Source: Methanohalophilus profundi
GTDB taxonomy: Archaea; Halobacteriota; Methanosarcinia; Methanosarcinales; Methanosarcinaceae
Direction of reading: 5' to 3'
Length of the DNA: 64,000 nucleotides
Assembly (NCBI RefSeq): GCF_004137855.1
Contig: NZ_QBKB01000002.1
Span: forward strand, 1,646,750-1,710,749
The notes below the pieces were generated by a model. It ran no database searches and was not told the DNA's origin. It saw only the letters and a list, made by a program, of their open reading frames with translations. Shown here in pieces: positions 28,758 to 39,714 of this stretch. The position numbers and the translations under genes were made by a program. Numbering within the stretch: position 1 is the first letter of the stretch; each line of letters starts with the position of its first letter.

Positions 28758-29915
28758 ATGTACTCAGACAGAATAAATGCACTACCACCGTATTTGTTTG
28801 CAACGATAGATGAAGCCAAAGCCAAGGTCAAAGAAAAAGGCGTGGATGTAATAGACCTTGGTGTGGGTGATCCTGATCAACCTACTCATCAGCATATCGT
28901 CGATTCCATGTGCGAGGCAGTCCGCGATCCATCAACCCACAGGTACCCATCCTATTCTGGCATGCCGGCTTTCAGGGAGGCAGCAGCCCGCTGGTGTAAG
29001 GAGACAAAGGGAATTGATATCGATCCGGCCACAGAAGCCCTCACAATGATTGGCTCCAAGGAAGGTGTAGCACACATCCCCCTTGCTTTCCTCAATCCCG
29101 GAGATGTAGCCCTTGTGCCTGATCCCGCATACCCGGTGTACAAGATAGGCACTCAATTTGCAGGTGGTGTACCTCATATTATGCCTCTGCTTGAGGAAAA
29201 TGATTTCCTTCCGGATCTGGATTCGATTCCAAAGGATGTACTTGAGAAAACCAAACTCATGTTCATGAATTACCCCAACAATCCGACTTCAGCCACTGCA
29301 AGCCTCAAGTTCTTTGAAGAGGTTGTGGATTTTGCCCGGGAAAATGATGTTGTGATAGTCCATGATAATGCTTATTCCGATATGGTTTATGATGGCTATG
29401 AGGCTCCCAGTTTCCTGAGTGTTGATGGTGCGATGGACGTTGGTGTTGAATTCTATTCCCTTTCCAAGACTTACAATATGACAGGCTGGAGGATTGCCTT
29501 TGCCGTGGGTAACAAGGATATTATCACCGGCTTTGGCAAGGTCAAGTCCAATATAGACTCCGGTGCATTCGAGGCGGTCCAGAAGGCAGGAATTACTGCA
29601 CTGGACAGTTCTCAGCAGTGTGTCACAGATATGAATAATGTATACAAGCAAAGACGTGACGCCCTTTTGAAAGGTCTTGACGCGATGGGGCTTGATGTGA
29701 ATCCGCCAAAGGCCACCTTCTACGTATGGGCCTGCGTTCCCGAAAAATACAGTTCAATTGACTTTTCTTCCCTCTTGCTTGAAGAAGCGGGAATTGTCGC
29801 GACTCCGGGTGTAGGTTTTGGCGACTATGGTGAAGGTTATATCAGGTTTGCTCTTACCCAGACTGTTGAACGTATAGAAGAAGCCGTAGGAAGAATGGAA
29901 AAACTGGATTTATAA
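28758..29915 (+). CDS. dapL: LL-diaminopimelate aminotransferase
   Basis: A 385-residue PLP fold type I aminotransferase that converts tetrahydrodipicolinate directly to LL-diaminopimelate for lysine synthesis. The PLP lysine is in [14 protein letters not shown] (about residue 236). [12 protein letters not shown] and [12 protein letters not shown] are the cofactor-binding segments. The sequence is of the short DapL2-like group known in Methanosarcina. A general aspartate-type aminotransferase cannot be excluded from sequence alone. An AGGTGAAGC site precedes the ATG. Confidence 0.85.
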   Translation: MYSDRINALPPYLFATIDEAKAKVKEKGVDVIDLGVGDPDQPTHQHIVDSMCEAVRDPSTHRYPSYSGMPAFREAAARWCKETKGIDIDPATEALTMIGSKEGVAHIPLAFLNPGDVALVPDPAYPVYKIGTQFAGGVPHIMPLLEENDFLPDLDSIPKDVLEKTKLMFMNYPNNPTSATASLKFFEEVVDFARENDVVIVHDNAYSDMVYDGYEAPSFLSVDGAMDVGVEFYSLSKTYNMTGWRIAFAVGNKDIITGFGKVKSNIDSGAFEAVQKAGITALDSSQQCVTDMNNVYKQRRDALLKGLDAMGLDVNPPKATFYVWACVPEKYSSIDFSSLLLEEAGIVATPGVGFGDYGEGYIRFALTQTVERIEEAVGRMEKLDL

Positions 29916-29936
29916 TCCTTTCCTTTCTTTTTCTTT

Positions 29937-31037
29937 TCATTTTTCAGGCAGTATCCTATCCGGATTTATACGGCCGCTCTGTATCATATGGTCGGCCAGT
30001 ACAATTGCCATCATGGCTTCGGCGACTGGTACCATTCTCGGCGGGATAGTCGGATCATGGCGACCCTTTATTTCTATAATTTCTTCTTTTTTGGTCACCA
30101 CATCTGCCGTATGCTGGGGCGATGAGATCGATGGTGTGGGTTTTACAGCACAGCGGCAAATCAGTGGCATGCCTGTGGTAAGTCCTCCGAGCACACCGCC
30201 TGCGTTGTTGGTAAGAGGTTTTATTGTTTCGTTGTCAACTTCAAAGGCATCGTTCATCTCACTGCCTTTCATTCGGGCTGCATTGAATCCTGCACCAAAT
30301 TCAATTCCCTTGACTGCACCGATACCCATTATTGCAGCCGCAATATCTGCATCGATCTTATTGAATACCGGCTCACCCAGTCCAGCAGGTACACCTGTGG
30401 TGAGGATTTCCACAATTCCTCCGGCGCTTTCCCCGCAGTTGCGCATATTCTCTATCATCTCAAGCATTTTTGTTGCAGCTGCCGGGTCTGCACAGCGTAC
30501 AGGATTCTTTTCGATTGCAGTTTTGATATCCGGATCAATATTTTCTGCCCGGATTCCTCCGAGTTCGATTACATGTGCAACTACTTCGATACCGTATGCT
30601 CCAAGTAATTTTTTTGCAATTGCGCCGGCTGCTACCCTGCCAATGGTCTCACGGCCCGATGATCGTCCTCCTCCCCTGTGGTCCCTGTGGCCGTATTTTT
30701 CCATATAGGTAAAATCCGCATGACCGGGTCTGGGTTTATTACGCAATTTGTCATAGGAACTGGAATTTGCATCCTTATTGTAAACAATCAGTGATATTGG
30801 GGTGCCTGTTGTGATACCTTCAAACACTCCCGACAGAATGTCTACACGGTCCTTTTCTTTGCGGGGTGTTGCAGCAGCACTCTGGCCCGGTCGGCGGCGG
30901 TCCAGTTCCTTCTGTATATCTACTTCATCAAGGGTCAATCCCGCAGGAGTTCCGTCTACAACTGCTCCCAGGGCTTTTCCGTGGGATTCTCCCCAGGTGG
31001 TTATCCTGAATGAATGGCCAAACGTGTTTCCTGCCAT
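29937..31037 (-). CDS. aroC: Chorismate synthase
   Basis: A 366-residue enzyme that makes chorismate from EPSP using reduced flavin, the final step of the shikimate pathway. Signature blocks are [16 protein letters not shown] (residues about 12-27), [18 protein letters not shown] (about 120-137) and [17 protein letters not shown] near the C terminus. Length and start are normal. It is convergent with dapL, 21 bp apart. Confidence 0.96.
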   Translation of the reverse strand: MAGNTFGHSFRITTWGESHGKALGAVVDGTPAGLTLDEVDIQKELDRRRPGQSAAATPRKEKDRVDILSGVFEGITTGTPISLIVYNKDANSSSYDKLRNKPRPGHADFTYMEKYGHRDHRGGGRSSGRETIGRVAAGAIAKKLLGAYGIEVVAHVIELGGIRAENIDPDIKTAIEKNPVRCADPAAATKMLEMIENMRNCGESAGGIVEILTTGVPAGLGEPVFNKIDADIAAAIMGIGAVKGIEFGAGFNAARMKGSEMNDAFEVDNETIKPLTNNAGGVLGGLTTGMPLICRCAVKPTPSISSPQHTADVVTKKEEIIEIKGRHDPTIPPRMVPVAEAMMAIVLADHMIQSGRINPDRILPEK

Positions 31038-31075
31038 GCTATTATGTTACACACTCCGTTATTTATCAATTTGCT

Positions 31076-31955
31076 TCAATCCTGCTTTTCATGTGGTTCC
31101 ATATGTACAACCACATCTTTCACACCCTTGATATACTGCTTGATTTTATCACTCACCTGATGGGATATGCCTGTGCCTGATCAACCGGCATTTTTGGATC
31201 CACCTCTATGTGCAGGTCGATATAATATTCTCCTTTTGTCCCTCTTGTGCGTATCCGGTGGCATTCCATGACGCCGTCTACTTCAAAGCTATGTCACATA
31301 TTTTATCTTCATCAAGTCTTGATTCGTCGCATAGGCTTTTGCTGCTGCTTTTTATAATATCGATCGCCGCACGTATTATAAACAGGGAGATAATGACAGC
31401 TATTATCGGATCGATAAGGGGGTATCCACCTTTTACAGCAAGCAGGCCTGCGATGACTGATATGGATACGTAGATGTCACTTCTCGTATGCATGGAATCT
31501 GCAATCAGGATGTCACTTTTCAGTTTATCCCCTTCTCTTTTTTCGTATATTGTTACAAAGAGGTTGACCGCAATGGTAAGTATCATTACAACAAAACTTA
31601 AAAAAGTGATTTCCGGTGTAGATGGTGAGATAAAACGATCAACTGACTTGGAGATTATTTGCACCGCTACTATGAACAGCAATACTGCAATAAAAACCGA
31701 AGCCAGAGATTCATATTTTTGGTGTCCGTAGGGATGACTGCGATCAGGCGGTTTTGATGCGATCTGGATTCCGAAAATGCCTATTATGTTGGAGATGCCA
31801 TCAAAAAGGGAATGATAACCGTCGGATTCCATACTTAAGGTGTTAGTAAAACCACCATACCCAATTTTGGCAAAGGATACTATCAGGTTAAGTACAAGTA
31901 TCTTAACAAGTATCGATCTTATTAACCGGTATTTATCTGTAGGGGAATCCATCAT
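31076..31955 (-). CDS. Cation diffusion facilitator (CDF) metal transporter, two frameshifts
   Basis: A six-helix metal exporter of the cation diffusion facilitator family. The first frame gives the membrane part, with NTLSMESDGYHSLFDGISN (helix 2 metal site) and ADSMHTRSDIYVS (helix 5 metal site). It stops early near 31290, and the cytoplasmic C-terminal domain continues in two other frames (EVDGVMECHRIRTRGTKGEY, then HQVSDKIKQYIKGVKDVVVH). Adding one base near 31285 and one near 31162 gives about 293 residues, the usual length. The metal (zinc, iron, manganese or cadmium) cannot be told. Confidence 0.8.
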
Positions 31956-32047
31956 AATAATTTAAATCCTGTTTGTTATATTTAGATACTACTTTAATGA
32001 AGAAGTATATTGACTTTCCGTTATTTCGTTAACAGGGTGACTATAAG

Positions 32048-32815
32048 ATGTTCAAAGTTGCGATTACAGGCAAAGGCGGTGTGGGAAAAACCACAATTTC
32101 AGGTACGATTGCACGTTTGCTTGCCAGGGATGGATATGATGTACTGGCAATAGATGCGGATCCGGATATGAACCTGGCTTCCTCACTGGGTATAACCACT
32201 CCTCCTAAACCATTGACCGAATACAGGGAAATGATCGAGGAGCGTGCGGGGCAGACAGGAGGCATGTTCAAATACAATCCTAAAGTGGATGATGTAGTTG
32301 AAAGATTCGGGGCAGTGGGCCCGGATAATGTGAAAATGCTCGTCATGGGTACGGTGGAACGTGGCGGAAGTGGCTGTATGTGTCCTGCGTCAGCATTTTT
32401 GCGCGCCCTGCTGCGACATGTGGTGCTCAAGGACAGCAGTGCTGTCATAATGGATATGGAAGCCGGCATAGAACATCTGGGCAGGGGAACCACAAAAGGC
32501 ATTGATTTAATGCTGATTGTTGTGGAGCCGGGCAGACGTTCCATTGAAACCGCATCACGTATAAATAAACTTTCTGACGAGATAGGCATCAGGCATATTG
32601 CTGCGGTTATTAACAAGAGCAATGAAGCTGACATGTCCGCTGTGCTGGAGGATATCGGAATCCCGGTACTTGGCGAGATTCCTTTTTCCCCGGACTTTAT
32701 AGAAGCCGACCTGCAGGGCATGTCGCCCATTGATCTGGGTGGGGATGCATTGGATTCTATCAAAAATGTCAGGGATAATATGGTGGATATGATTACATCC
32801 TTTCATGATGATTAA
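32048..32815 (+). CDS. cooC: CooC-type nickel-loading ATPase for CO dehydrogenase
   Basis: A 255-residue member of the SIMIBI/MinD class. The deviant P-loop is GKGGVGKTT (residues about 8-16), and GSGCMCPASAFLRALL (about 112-127) holds the CxC motif that binds nickel in the CooC dimer. CooC matures the nickel-iron-sulfur cluster of CO dehydrogenase, which in these methanogens is part of acetyl-CoA decarbonylase/synthase. No Cdh genes are in the window, so this is probably a stand-alone or second copy. Confidence 0.88.
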   Translation: MFKVAITGKGGVGKTTISGTIARLLARDGYDVLAIDADPDMNLASSLGITTPPKPLTEYREMIEERAGQTGGMFKYNPKVDDVVERFGAVGPDNVKMLVMGTVERGGSGCMCPASAFLRALLRHVVLKDSSAVIMDMEAGIEHLGRGTTKGIDLMLIVVEPGRRSIETASRINKLSDEIGIRHIAAVINKSNEADMSAVLEDIGIPVLGEIPFSPDFIEADLQGMSPIDLGGDALDSIKNVRDNMVDMITSFHDD

Positions 32816-34128
32816 ATGAAGTAAAGGATCACAGGCAGCAAAATCACTCCCATCAGATGGCTCCTCCTGACTTTCATGAAAGGGGGGAGCATGCCTATTG
32901 TAGTGGCTGTCAAAAAGAGCAGTATTCCGAAAATCCCCGTGAAAAGGGCTACCATTATAGTAAGTCCGGCTATGACAGCAAAACATAGTTTCCTGTATTC
33001 TATTTTCTTCAGGACATGATGGACATTGTTTCCAATGGCTATGGTAGATAGGTAGGATAGCAGGGCTGCTGCAACTATTGCTGTCAGGAAAAGAATTATT
33101 GAGCGACTATCAATGGTTGCAGTATCAAGCAAACGGTTGACTGCTACCATAGCACCGCTTCTTGTTTTGCCGATCATTGCCAGGGCAAAAAGGCCAAAAA
33201 TAGAATTTGCCGTATTAACCCCGGATATGGATACGATAAATTCTTTTGAATCTTCCAGTTCATCTTCAATATCGTCCCTGTCAATTTCTTTTGGAATAGT
33301 AAATCTTGCAACCACTGTGGCAATTGAAGCCGAGATCCCGGGCAGCCACGCAACAATTGAGCCAGCAAAACTGCCGGATATTATGCCACGTAATATTCTC
33401 TTTACTGAAAGTTGCATGCGGGATATATTTTCAGAAGGGATGTGCGAGTCTGACATCAGGCTGATTGCTAGTTGGGAGGCACCGAATAATCCGCTCAAAA
33501 GAGGTAACAGGACGGAAGTTTCACCAAACTTAAAGATTGGTGTTGCCAGGTATTCCATCTCAAATGCAAAATATCCCAGCAATCCGCTTAGTATAAAGAG
33601 ACAAAGAGCATAACCTTTGTATCTAAATGAGGCAAGTGATCCCTGTCCTGTTACATGTTCTCCTTTCTCGGTCAGTATAAGTATGGCTGATATGGCTATG
33701 AGTATCCAGGCCATATTTTCCTGTATAGTATCATAGGAATTTGTGAAGAAAAATACCAGGGGATATGCCATTATCAGGGCAAAGGCAACAGAACCTGCAC
33801 TTCCCAGGGCAGAAAGTCTGACAGCTTCAGCCCCATATCCATCCAGGAGCAACCTGTGGCCGGGCAGGACTGCAAGGGCCATGTCATCGTTAGGTGCGCC
33901 CAGAAAAATGGCAGGTATTATGTCGTGGAAAGTGTGAGATATGGAGTTGGATAATACAATTATTGCTACATAAAGAGGTTCGATTCCCAGATTCAAAAGA
34001 ATGGGGCTCAATCCTACCAGTATCAGGGCGAAATTGTTTGTATGTATGCCCGGGATAAGGCCGGAAACAATACCCAGCAGAAATCCTGCAAGGATTGACA
34101 ACAGTATCAGGGATATTTCAACTGTCAT
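32812..34128 (-). CDS. TctA-family (DUF112) membrane permease
   Basis: A 438-residue integral membrane protein with about ten to twelve helices. It resembles the TctA permease of tripartite tricarboxylate transporters: FLLGIVSGLIPGIHTNNFAL near the N terminus and GSIVAWLPGISASIAT in the middle form the repeated Pro-Gly loops of the family. There is no TctB or TctC gene beside it, as is usual for archaeal members, so how and what it transports is unknown. Its stop codon overlaps the cooC stop, tail to tail. Confidence 0.8.
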   Translation of the reverse strand: MTVEISLILLSILAGFLLGIVSGLIPGIHTNNFALILVGLSPILLNLGIEPLYVAIIVLSNSISHTFHDIIPAIFLGAPNDDMALAVLPGHRLLLDGYGAEAVRLSALGSAGSVAFALIMAYPLVFFFTNSYDTIQENMAWILIAISAILILTEKGEHVTGQGSLASFRYKGYALCLFILSGLLGYFAFEMEYLATPIFKFGETSVLLPLLSGLFGASQLAISLMSDSHIPSENISRMQLSVKRILRGIISGSFAGSIVAWLPGISASIATVVARFTIPKEIDRDDIEDELEDSKEFIVSISGVNTANSIFGLFALAMIGKTRSGAMVAVNRLLDTATIDSRSIILFLTAIVAAALLSYLSTIAIGNNVHHVLKKIEYRKLCFAVIAGLTIMVALFTGIFGILLFLTATTIGMLPPFMKVRRSHLMGVILLPVILYFI

Positions 34129-34258
34129 GATTGCCCGTTATTCATTCATAACAATATTTATATTTTTGTTTATGATAATATATTATTCGTTTGCGATTTT
34201 TATTTGTATTCAATGTCTGACGTAAGTATTTATACGAGATCAAATTGAATGTGGTCAC

Positions 34259-35176
34259 ATGACCGAAGAAAAAACCAGGTGTATGAAATGCAATCATGAA
34301 GCTATCATTTACCAGCCATATTCCGGTATGCACCTGTGCAAAAAACATTTTACAGAAGATGTAGAACGCAAGGTCAAGCTTACGATTCGCAAGAATTACA
34401 ATATAGGTAAAAACGAAAAGATTGCAGTTGCCTTGAGTGGTGGTAAGGATAGCTGTGTGGCCCTGTATATTTTGAACAAGATTTTTGGCAAACGCAGGGA
34501 TCTGGAACTGGTTGCAATTACGGTTGATGAAGGTATTTCTGTTTACAGGGAACGCTCAATAGGCTATGCCAAAAAACTGACGTCTGAGATTGGTGTAAAG
34601 CATCTTATCCATAGTTTTGCTGATGAATACGATATCTCACTTGATGAACTGGCAGCAAAGGAAAGGGTACATGGTGCGTGCAGTTATTGCGGTGTGCTGC
34701 GCAAATCTCTGGTTAACAGGATAGCTCTTGATATCGGGGCAAAACGACTTGTGACAGGCCATAATCTTGATGATGAAGCCCAGACTATAATGATGAATCA
34801 TCTGGGAGGTGATGTGGAGCGGATGGTACGTCTTTCTCCACCAAGAGAACTCGAAGGGCTGGTCCTGCGTGCCAAACCCTTACGCAAGATACCTGAAAAT
34901 GAAGTGGAATTGTATGCAAAGGTCAATGATATTCCTGTAGATATAAGCCTGTGTCCTTACAAACACGAGGCCTTGCGTAACGAAGTAAGACTGATGCTTG
35001 ATGATTTTGAGCAAAAGCATCCTGGTACGAAATATTCACTACAGAAGGGTTTTGATAAAATGGTGGGAATACTTGCAAAAGAATTCCCTCAGGCGGAAAT
35101 TAAAAAGTGCACAATTTGCGGACAGGCCTGTACTGCTGATGTTTGTCAGGCCTGCCGGCTTCTTGGCAAGACCTGA
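34259..35176 (+). CDS. ncsA: tRNA 2-thiolation protein NcsA (TtuA/Ncs6 family)
   Basis: A 305-residue PP-loop ATPase that adds sulfur to U34 of certain tRNAs (or U54 in the TtuA branch). The N-terminal zinc site is CMKCNHEAI with CKKHF, the PP-loop is ALSGGKDSC (about residue 60), the active-site cysteines are in ACSYCGVLRK (about 143) and CPYKH (about 232), and a C-terminal zinc ribbon is CTICGQAC with CQAC. A TATA box at 34227-34235 would start transcription almost at the ATG. Confidence 0.9.
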   Translation: MTEEKTRCMKCNHEAIIYQPYSGMHLCKKHFTEDVERKVKLTIRKNYNIGKNEKIAVALSGGKDSCVALYILNKIFGKRRDLELVAITVDEGISVYRERSIGYAKKLTSEIGVKHLIHSFADEYDISLDELAAKERVHGACSYCGVLRKSLVNRIALDIGAKRLVTGHNLDDEAQTIMMNHLGGDVERMVRLSPPRELEGLVLRAKPLRKIPENEVELYAKVNDIPVDISLCPYKHEALRNEVRLMLDDFEQKHPGTKYSLQKGFDKMVGILAKEFPQAEIKKCTICGQACTADVCQACRLLGKT

Positions 35177-36085
35177 TCAACGCTGAAATTTCAGATAGTC
35201 ATCAATATCATAAAATTGTGTGCTTTTACCGCTTAAATACATCCTTGTCCACCACAGTACTGTCAGGGGCTGAATTACTGCAAAGGACAGGACAAAATCG
35301 GCAAATGACCAGAATGTACTGAGTATTTCGATGGAACTGAGGACTTCCCCGGCTACTCCGGTGAGTATTGACAGGCCAATCAGAACCAGCCAGAGGATAA
35401 CTGTATCAAGTTTATTGTTCATGAAAAATGAGAAACCTTCTTCCAGGGCTTCCAGGGGTTCCAGTCCACCAACAACCAGTGCATATTCTGCAAAAGTAAA
35501 GATCAATTTGACTACGATTGCATAGAATATCCAGACAAATATCCCAAAAACAAGGATTAATGTTCCCGAGAGTGCTTCTTCAGGGTTTTGCATCAATATG
35601 CTCAGGTCTCCAATTGCCAGTATTCCAGGTACCACGAAGATTATTCCTGCGAGGATAATCAGCATTACTATGAACCTGGTGAGGAAGAGGTTGATAAGGT
35701 TCTTTTTTCCTGATTTGAACATCTCATTGATGCTGGTGGACCCGTCTTGAAGAGCTTTTTTTGCCATTCCTATGGCTCCGCCGTAAAAATAGGAACTTAT
35801 CAGGGTGGATACAACGAATGCTACGATAAACAGGAGTATGAACAATCCCATATTTTCATAAAAGGCGGCTGTGAGAACCTCAAATGCCGTTTCAGGATTG
35901 ATATTTGCAGGGTCTGTTGTAATGTCCTGCATTGCAGGCATAACAAATATTATGACTGCAATCATAAACATAACAAACATTGCAAACATTCCTGCAAATA
36001 TGTTTAAGAAGAATGGGATGCAAATATTGAGATTGTGTGTCCAGGTCTGAAAACCCTTTCTCAAAACCGTATTTATATTTTCCAT
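35177..36085 (-). CDS. Polytopic membrane protein of unknown function
   Basis: A 302-residue protein with about six hydrophobic helices arranged as a loose repeat, and a short N-terminal amphipathic segment MENINTVLRKGFQTW. Such proteins are often annotated DUF4013-like in archaea, but I cannot assign a family firmly. No enzymatic motif is visible. It is convergent with ncsA; the two stops are adjacent. Confidence 0.65.
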   Translation of the reverse strand: MENINTVLRKGFQTWTHNLNICIPFFLNIFAGMFAMFVMFMIAVIIFVMPAMQDITTDPANINPETAFEVLTAAFYENMGLFILLFIVAFVVSTLISSYFYGGAIGMAKKALQDGSTSINEMFKSGKKNLINLFLTRFIVMLIILAGIIFVVPGILAIGDLSILMQNPEEALSGTLILVFGIFVWIFYAIVVKLIFTFAEYALVVGGLEPLEALEEGFSFFMNNKLDTVILWLVLIGLSILTGVAGEVLSSIEILSTFWSFADFVLSFAVIQPLTVLWWTRMYLSGKSTQFYDIDDYLKFQR

Positions 36086-36200
36086 TAAATCTTATCTCCC
36101 GATTACCATATCGTGATAGTTATATGGAAGTTTCCCTATGGATATAACTGCATTTCCATAAGTCTTCTTATTGTATAAAGATTCTCATGCAGGTGATTCA

Positions 36201-36662
36201 ATGGATGCCGAAAATGATAAAATCATGGTAGTTTCCCACTGTCTTCTCAACCCTGAGTCGCGCCTTAGGGGAATTAAAAAACCCGGAAAGTTTTCTCCCG
36301 GGAAAAATAATGTAATCCAGCTTCCCTGCCCGGAACTGATATATTTTGGTTCAAGTCGCCGGGAAATTACCAGGGACCAGTTAATTCATTCAGCATACAG
36401 GAAATTCTGCAGACAATTATTCGCCCCTTTTGCAGATATGATAGAGGAATTTTATCGCAGGGGTTTTTCCATTGAATTTGTGGGTGTAGGAAAAAGTCCC
36501 TCCTGTGCTGCAGATCTCACAACAGTGGGTGGTCCCGCGGGCAGGGTCTCAAACTTCACACATGAACATGTTGCTGGCAGGGGTGTTTTTTTTGAAGAAA
36601 TCGAAATGGAACTGGTCAGGCGTGGGGTATGCTATAGTATGCAGGAGTGTCACAAACCGTAA
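36201..36662 (+). CDS. TudS/DUF523-related putative desulfidase (CD3072 type)
   Basis: A protein of about 153 residues starting MDAENDKIMVVSHCLLNPES. The cysteine in SHCLLNP, the one in QLPCPEL and the one in GVGKSPSCAADLTT match the layout of DUF523/TudS-like proteins, in which three cysteines hold a [4Fe-4S] cluster used for desulfuration of thiouracil. Whether this branch has that activity is inference. I chose ATG 36201, preceded by AGGTG, over the upstream in-frame ATG at 36171. Confidence 0.7.
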   Translation: MDAENDKIMVVSHCLLNPESRLRGIKKPGKFSPGKNNVIQLPCPELIYFGSSRREITRDQLIHSAYRKFCRQLFAPFADMIEEFYRRGFSIEFVGVGKSPSCAADLTTVGGPAGRVSNFTHEHVAGRGVFFEEIEMELVRRGVCYSMQECHKP

Positions 36663-36770
36663 TTTATATATAATATGCACCCATCACGAGGGTTGCTGAC
36701 GGGTTGTCTTTCTTTTCCTAAAACCCCCACTCCCCAAATATTAAACCCCCTTAAAACCCGTCAGCTTTTC
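36662..36770 (+). ncRNA. Candidate small RNA: TATA box plus hairpin with C-rich loop
   Basis: A TATA box (36663-36673) predicts a start near 36692. The transcript would fold at once: GCTGACGGGTT (36695-36705) pairs perfectly with AACCCGTCAGC (36755-36765), and TTTTCC follows. The 49-nt loop is C-rich with CCCCCACTCCCC and ACCCCC runs and no coding potential. The layout of promoter, long stem and U-tract suggests an independent small RNA of about 80 nt whose C-rich loop could pair with purine-rich ribosome-binding sites. A role as terminator of the TudS-like gene is the main alternative. Confidence 0.5.
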
Positions 36771-36885
36771 CCCATTAGTAATTCTCAATAGGGCAATCTC
36801 TATTATCTTTATAACAAATAAGTGTAGAATAGCTTATACTGTTTTATTTTATCAAAAAAAAGAGAAAATGAAGGTCAAGAGACCT

Positions 36886-38903
36886 TCAGAATATTCCTGC
36901 CCCGATAAACAGGGAGGAGAACAGGATCGCAATCATGTTGACTACCTTAATAAGGGAGTTCAGTGCGGGTCCTGCGGTGTCTTTGAAAGGATCTCCGACA
37001 GTATCTCCGACAACTGCTGCTTTGTGAGCTTCGGAACCTTTTCCGCCGTGATATCCATCCTCGATATGTTTCTTGGCATTATCCCATGCTCCTCCGCCAT
37101 TGTTCATTGTAAGGGCAAGGAGAAGTCCTGATACGATAATTCCTACAAGTAGTCCTCCCAGGGCAAGTGGTCCGAGAATATAGCCTACAAGTAAAGGAGT
37201 TGCGATTGCAAGAATGCCTGGAATTACCATTTCGCGGATTGCAGCGGCTGTTACGATATCCACACATTTTCCATACTCGGGTTTGGTTGTACCTTCCATG
37301 ATACCGGGAATCTCCCTGAACTGGCGCCTGACTTCATTGATGATGCCAAAAGCAGCTTTTCCGACTGCCTGCATTGTGACAGCACTGAAGATGAATGGCA
37401 GGAGGGCACCGATAAACAATCCGACAAGTACGATAGGATTGTCAAGACTGAGTCCGCCTGTTTCAATGTTTACTTTGTGCCTGTAATCGGCAAAAAGGGC
37501 CAGTGCACCCAGTGCAGCGGATGCGATAGCGTATCCTTTTGTTACGGCTTTGGTGGTGTTACCTACAGCATCCAGGGCATCTGTTATCTCACGCACTTCG
37601 GCGGGTAGACCCGCCATCTCGGCTATTCCACCGGCATTATCTGTTATTGGTCCGTAAGAATCCAGGGTAATGATCATTCCTGTGGTAGAGAGCATTGCTG
37701 CTGCGGCAATTGCAATACCATATAACCCCATTGCAGGATTTACAGCTCCACCTGCAACGAAGAATGCGGCCAGAATTCCGATTACGATAATTACAACAGG
37801 AAGGGCAGTACTCTCAAAGCCCATTGCAAGTCCTGAAATTACATTTGTACCGGCACCGGTCTCAGAAGCCTCTGCTACTTTCTTAACAGGTCTGTAACTC
37901 GTTGAAGTATAATATTCGGTGAAAACAACCATCAACACCATAATAGCAACACCTACCAGGGATGCATAATAAATGTTGATATTTCCAATGAGTATGTCTG
38001 TCACGAAATAGAAGGCAACAAGACACAATAATGCAGATACAGCAACTCCCTTGTAAAGGGCTTTCATAATCTTGTTGTCGCTTCCGACACGCACAAAGAA
38101 GATGGAGATAATGGAGGCAAAGATTGCCACGGCACGAGAATCAGTGGATAGATGATTGCATTGGGATAGGACTCCAGTACCTGTGCACCAAGCAGCATTG
38201 CTGCAAGGACCGTTACTACATAGGTCTCGAAAAGATCTGCGCCCATGCCCGCACAGTCACCAACATTATCACCGACGTTGTCAGCAATTACACCGGCATT
38301 TCGGGGATCATCTTCGGGGATTCCCGCTTCAATTTTTCCTACGAGATCTGCTCCCACATCAGCGGCTTTGGTGTATATACCGCCACCAACTCTGGCGAAC
38401 AGACTGATGAGACTTGCACCAAATGCAAATCCTACTACTTGATCGACATTGCCGAATAATATGTAGAATATACTGGTACCCAGAAGGGCCAGTCCTACGA
38501 CGGCAAGCCCTGTTACTGCTCCTCCGCGGACAGCGACCTGCATGGCTTCATGTAGTCCCCTGGATGCGGCGTTTGTTGTCCTGACATTTGCTCTTACAGA
38601 TACATTCATTCCAATATATCCTGCAGCAGCGGAACTTATAGCTCCTACTATGAATCCGATAGCAATTTTTCCACTGTTTTCTTCCAGCAATACATATATC
38701 AGAAAAGCCAATATTACAGCAACTATAGCCACTGTTTTATATTGACGGTTCAGATATGCCATGGCCCCTTCCTGTATCGCGGTGGCAATTTCCTGCATTC
38801 TTTCGTTACCTGTTCCCTCCTTGAGGATACGGGTTGCGAAAAATGCAGCAAATATCAGGCTCACGATACCTGCCAGAGGGGCGAGGTATATTATATCCTG
38901 CAT
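36886..38903 (-). CDS. hppA: Membrane-bound proton-translocating pyrophosphatase, one frameshift
   Basis: An integral membrane enzyme with about 16 helices that couples pyrophosphate hydrolysis to proton (or sodium) pumping. Active-site segments are [38 protein letters not shown], and near the C terminus [17 protein letters not shown]. The sequence [12 protein letters not shown] has Lys at the position that is Ala in potassium-dependent enzymes, so this is predicted to be the potassium-independent type. The frame breaks near 38138, where one G is missing (ILGAVAIF read as ILVPWQ). Corrected length is about 672 residues, normal for the family. Confidence 0.92.
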
Positions 38904-39185
38904 TATTGTTCTCCTAAATTTGTTTGATTTTTATGATAATGCTATGATGGGTTATCAGACAGATGGAAGTTCCAGCTGCCCTTTCCCTATAATTATTAAT
39001 TTTTAGTGGTGCCACAAAGGCAGGTTGAAATAGAACACACCTAATAAGAAATTAACGTCTCAAAATTTTTAGATTGATGTGTGCCATGTTCGATTTGCCC
39101 TAACATATTTTTGTTAGTATTAATGTTTTACCTTTTATATGCACCACAGATATGAATAGACATATTAATCATAGCGTATTATCCT

Positions 39186-39635
39186 ATGCCAATGAGGATT
39201 TCAGGGCTTATACTCGTAATTTTGCTGCTTTCGTGCTCTGTATCAGGGGCACTTGCGGCTGAGGATGGCGGGGATTATATACATATTTCAACTATGCAGG
39301 TTCGATTTTCAGGTACTGATGCCACAGTTGATCTATTCTACGATCTGGATTTTTTTGGGGATATGTATGTTTTTGCATTAGGTAGTCGTCATCTTAAACC
39401 TGAATTTGAAGGCTTTTTCTATGATTTCGAAGAATTTAAGGTTTTAGAACTTGGAAGGAGTCATTCCAGATTTTTACTTAAGAATGTATCCCGGGAAAGT
39501 GAAAATTTCTATCTTCATGATGAGAAGAAACTTGGCAGACAAGTTGGTTCTCTTGTAGTTATTTATCCCGCAGGCCCTTCAAAAGCTATGGGAAGTGTAG
39601 ATTCGATCCCAAATCTGTTTTATGAAAAACAATGA
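39186..39635 (+). CDS. Predicted secreted protein of unknown function
   Basis: A 149-residue protein with a clear N-terminal signal peptide: MRISGLILVILLLSCSVSGA, with cleavage likely after ALA (about residue 26). A second ATG at 39192 could be the start. The rest is rich in Phe, Asp and Glu and predicted to form beta strands, without recognisable family motifs. Its position between hppA (divergent) and the DUF134 gene gives no hint. Confidence 0.6.
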   Translation: MPMRISGLILVILLLSCSVSGALAAEDGGDYIHISTMQVRFSGTDATVDLFYDLDFFGDMYVFALGSRHLKPEFEGFFYDFEEFKVLELGRSHSRFLLKNVSRESENFYLHDEKKLGRQVGSLVVIYPAGPSKAMGSVDSIPNLFYEKQ

Positions 39636-39714
39636 CTTCGCAGTAATTAATTATGTTTAATTTTGATTTCGTGTTTTAATTGCGTTTCGCATCCACCCGG
39701 TCCATGCAGTTAGA

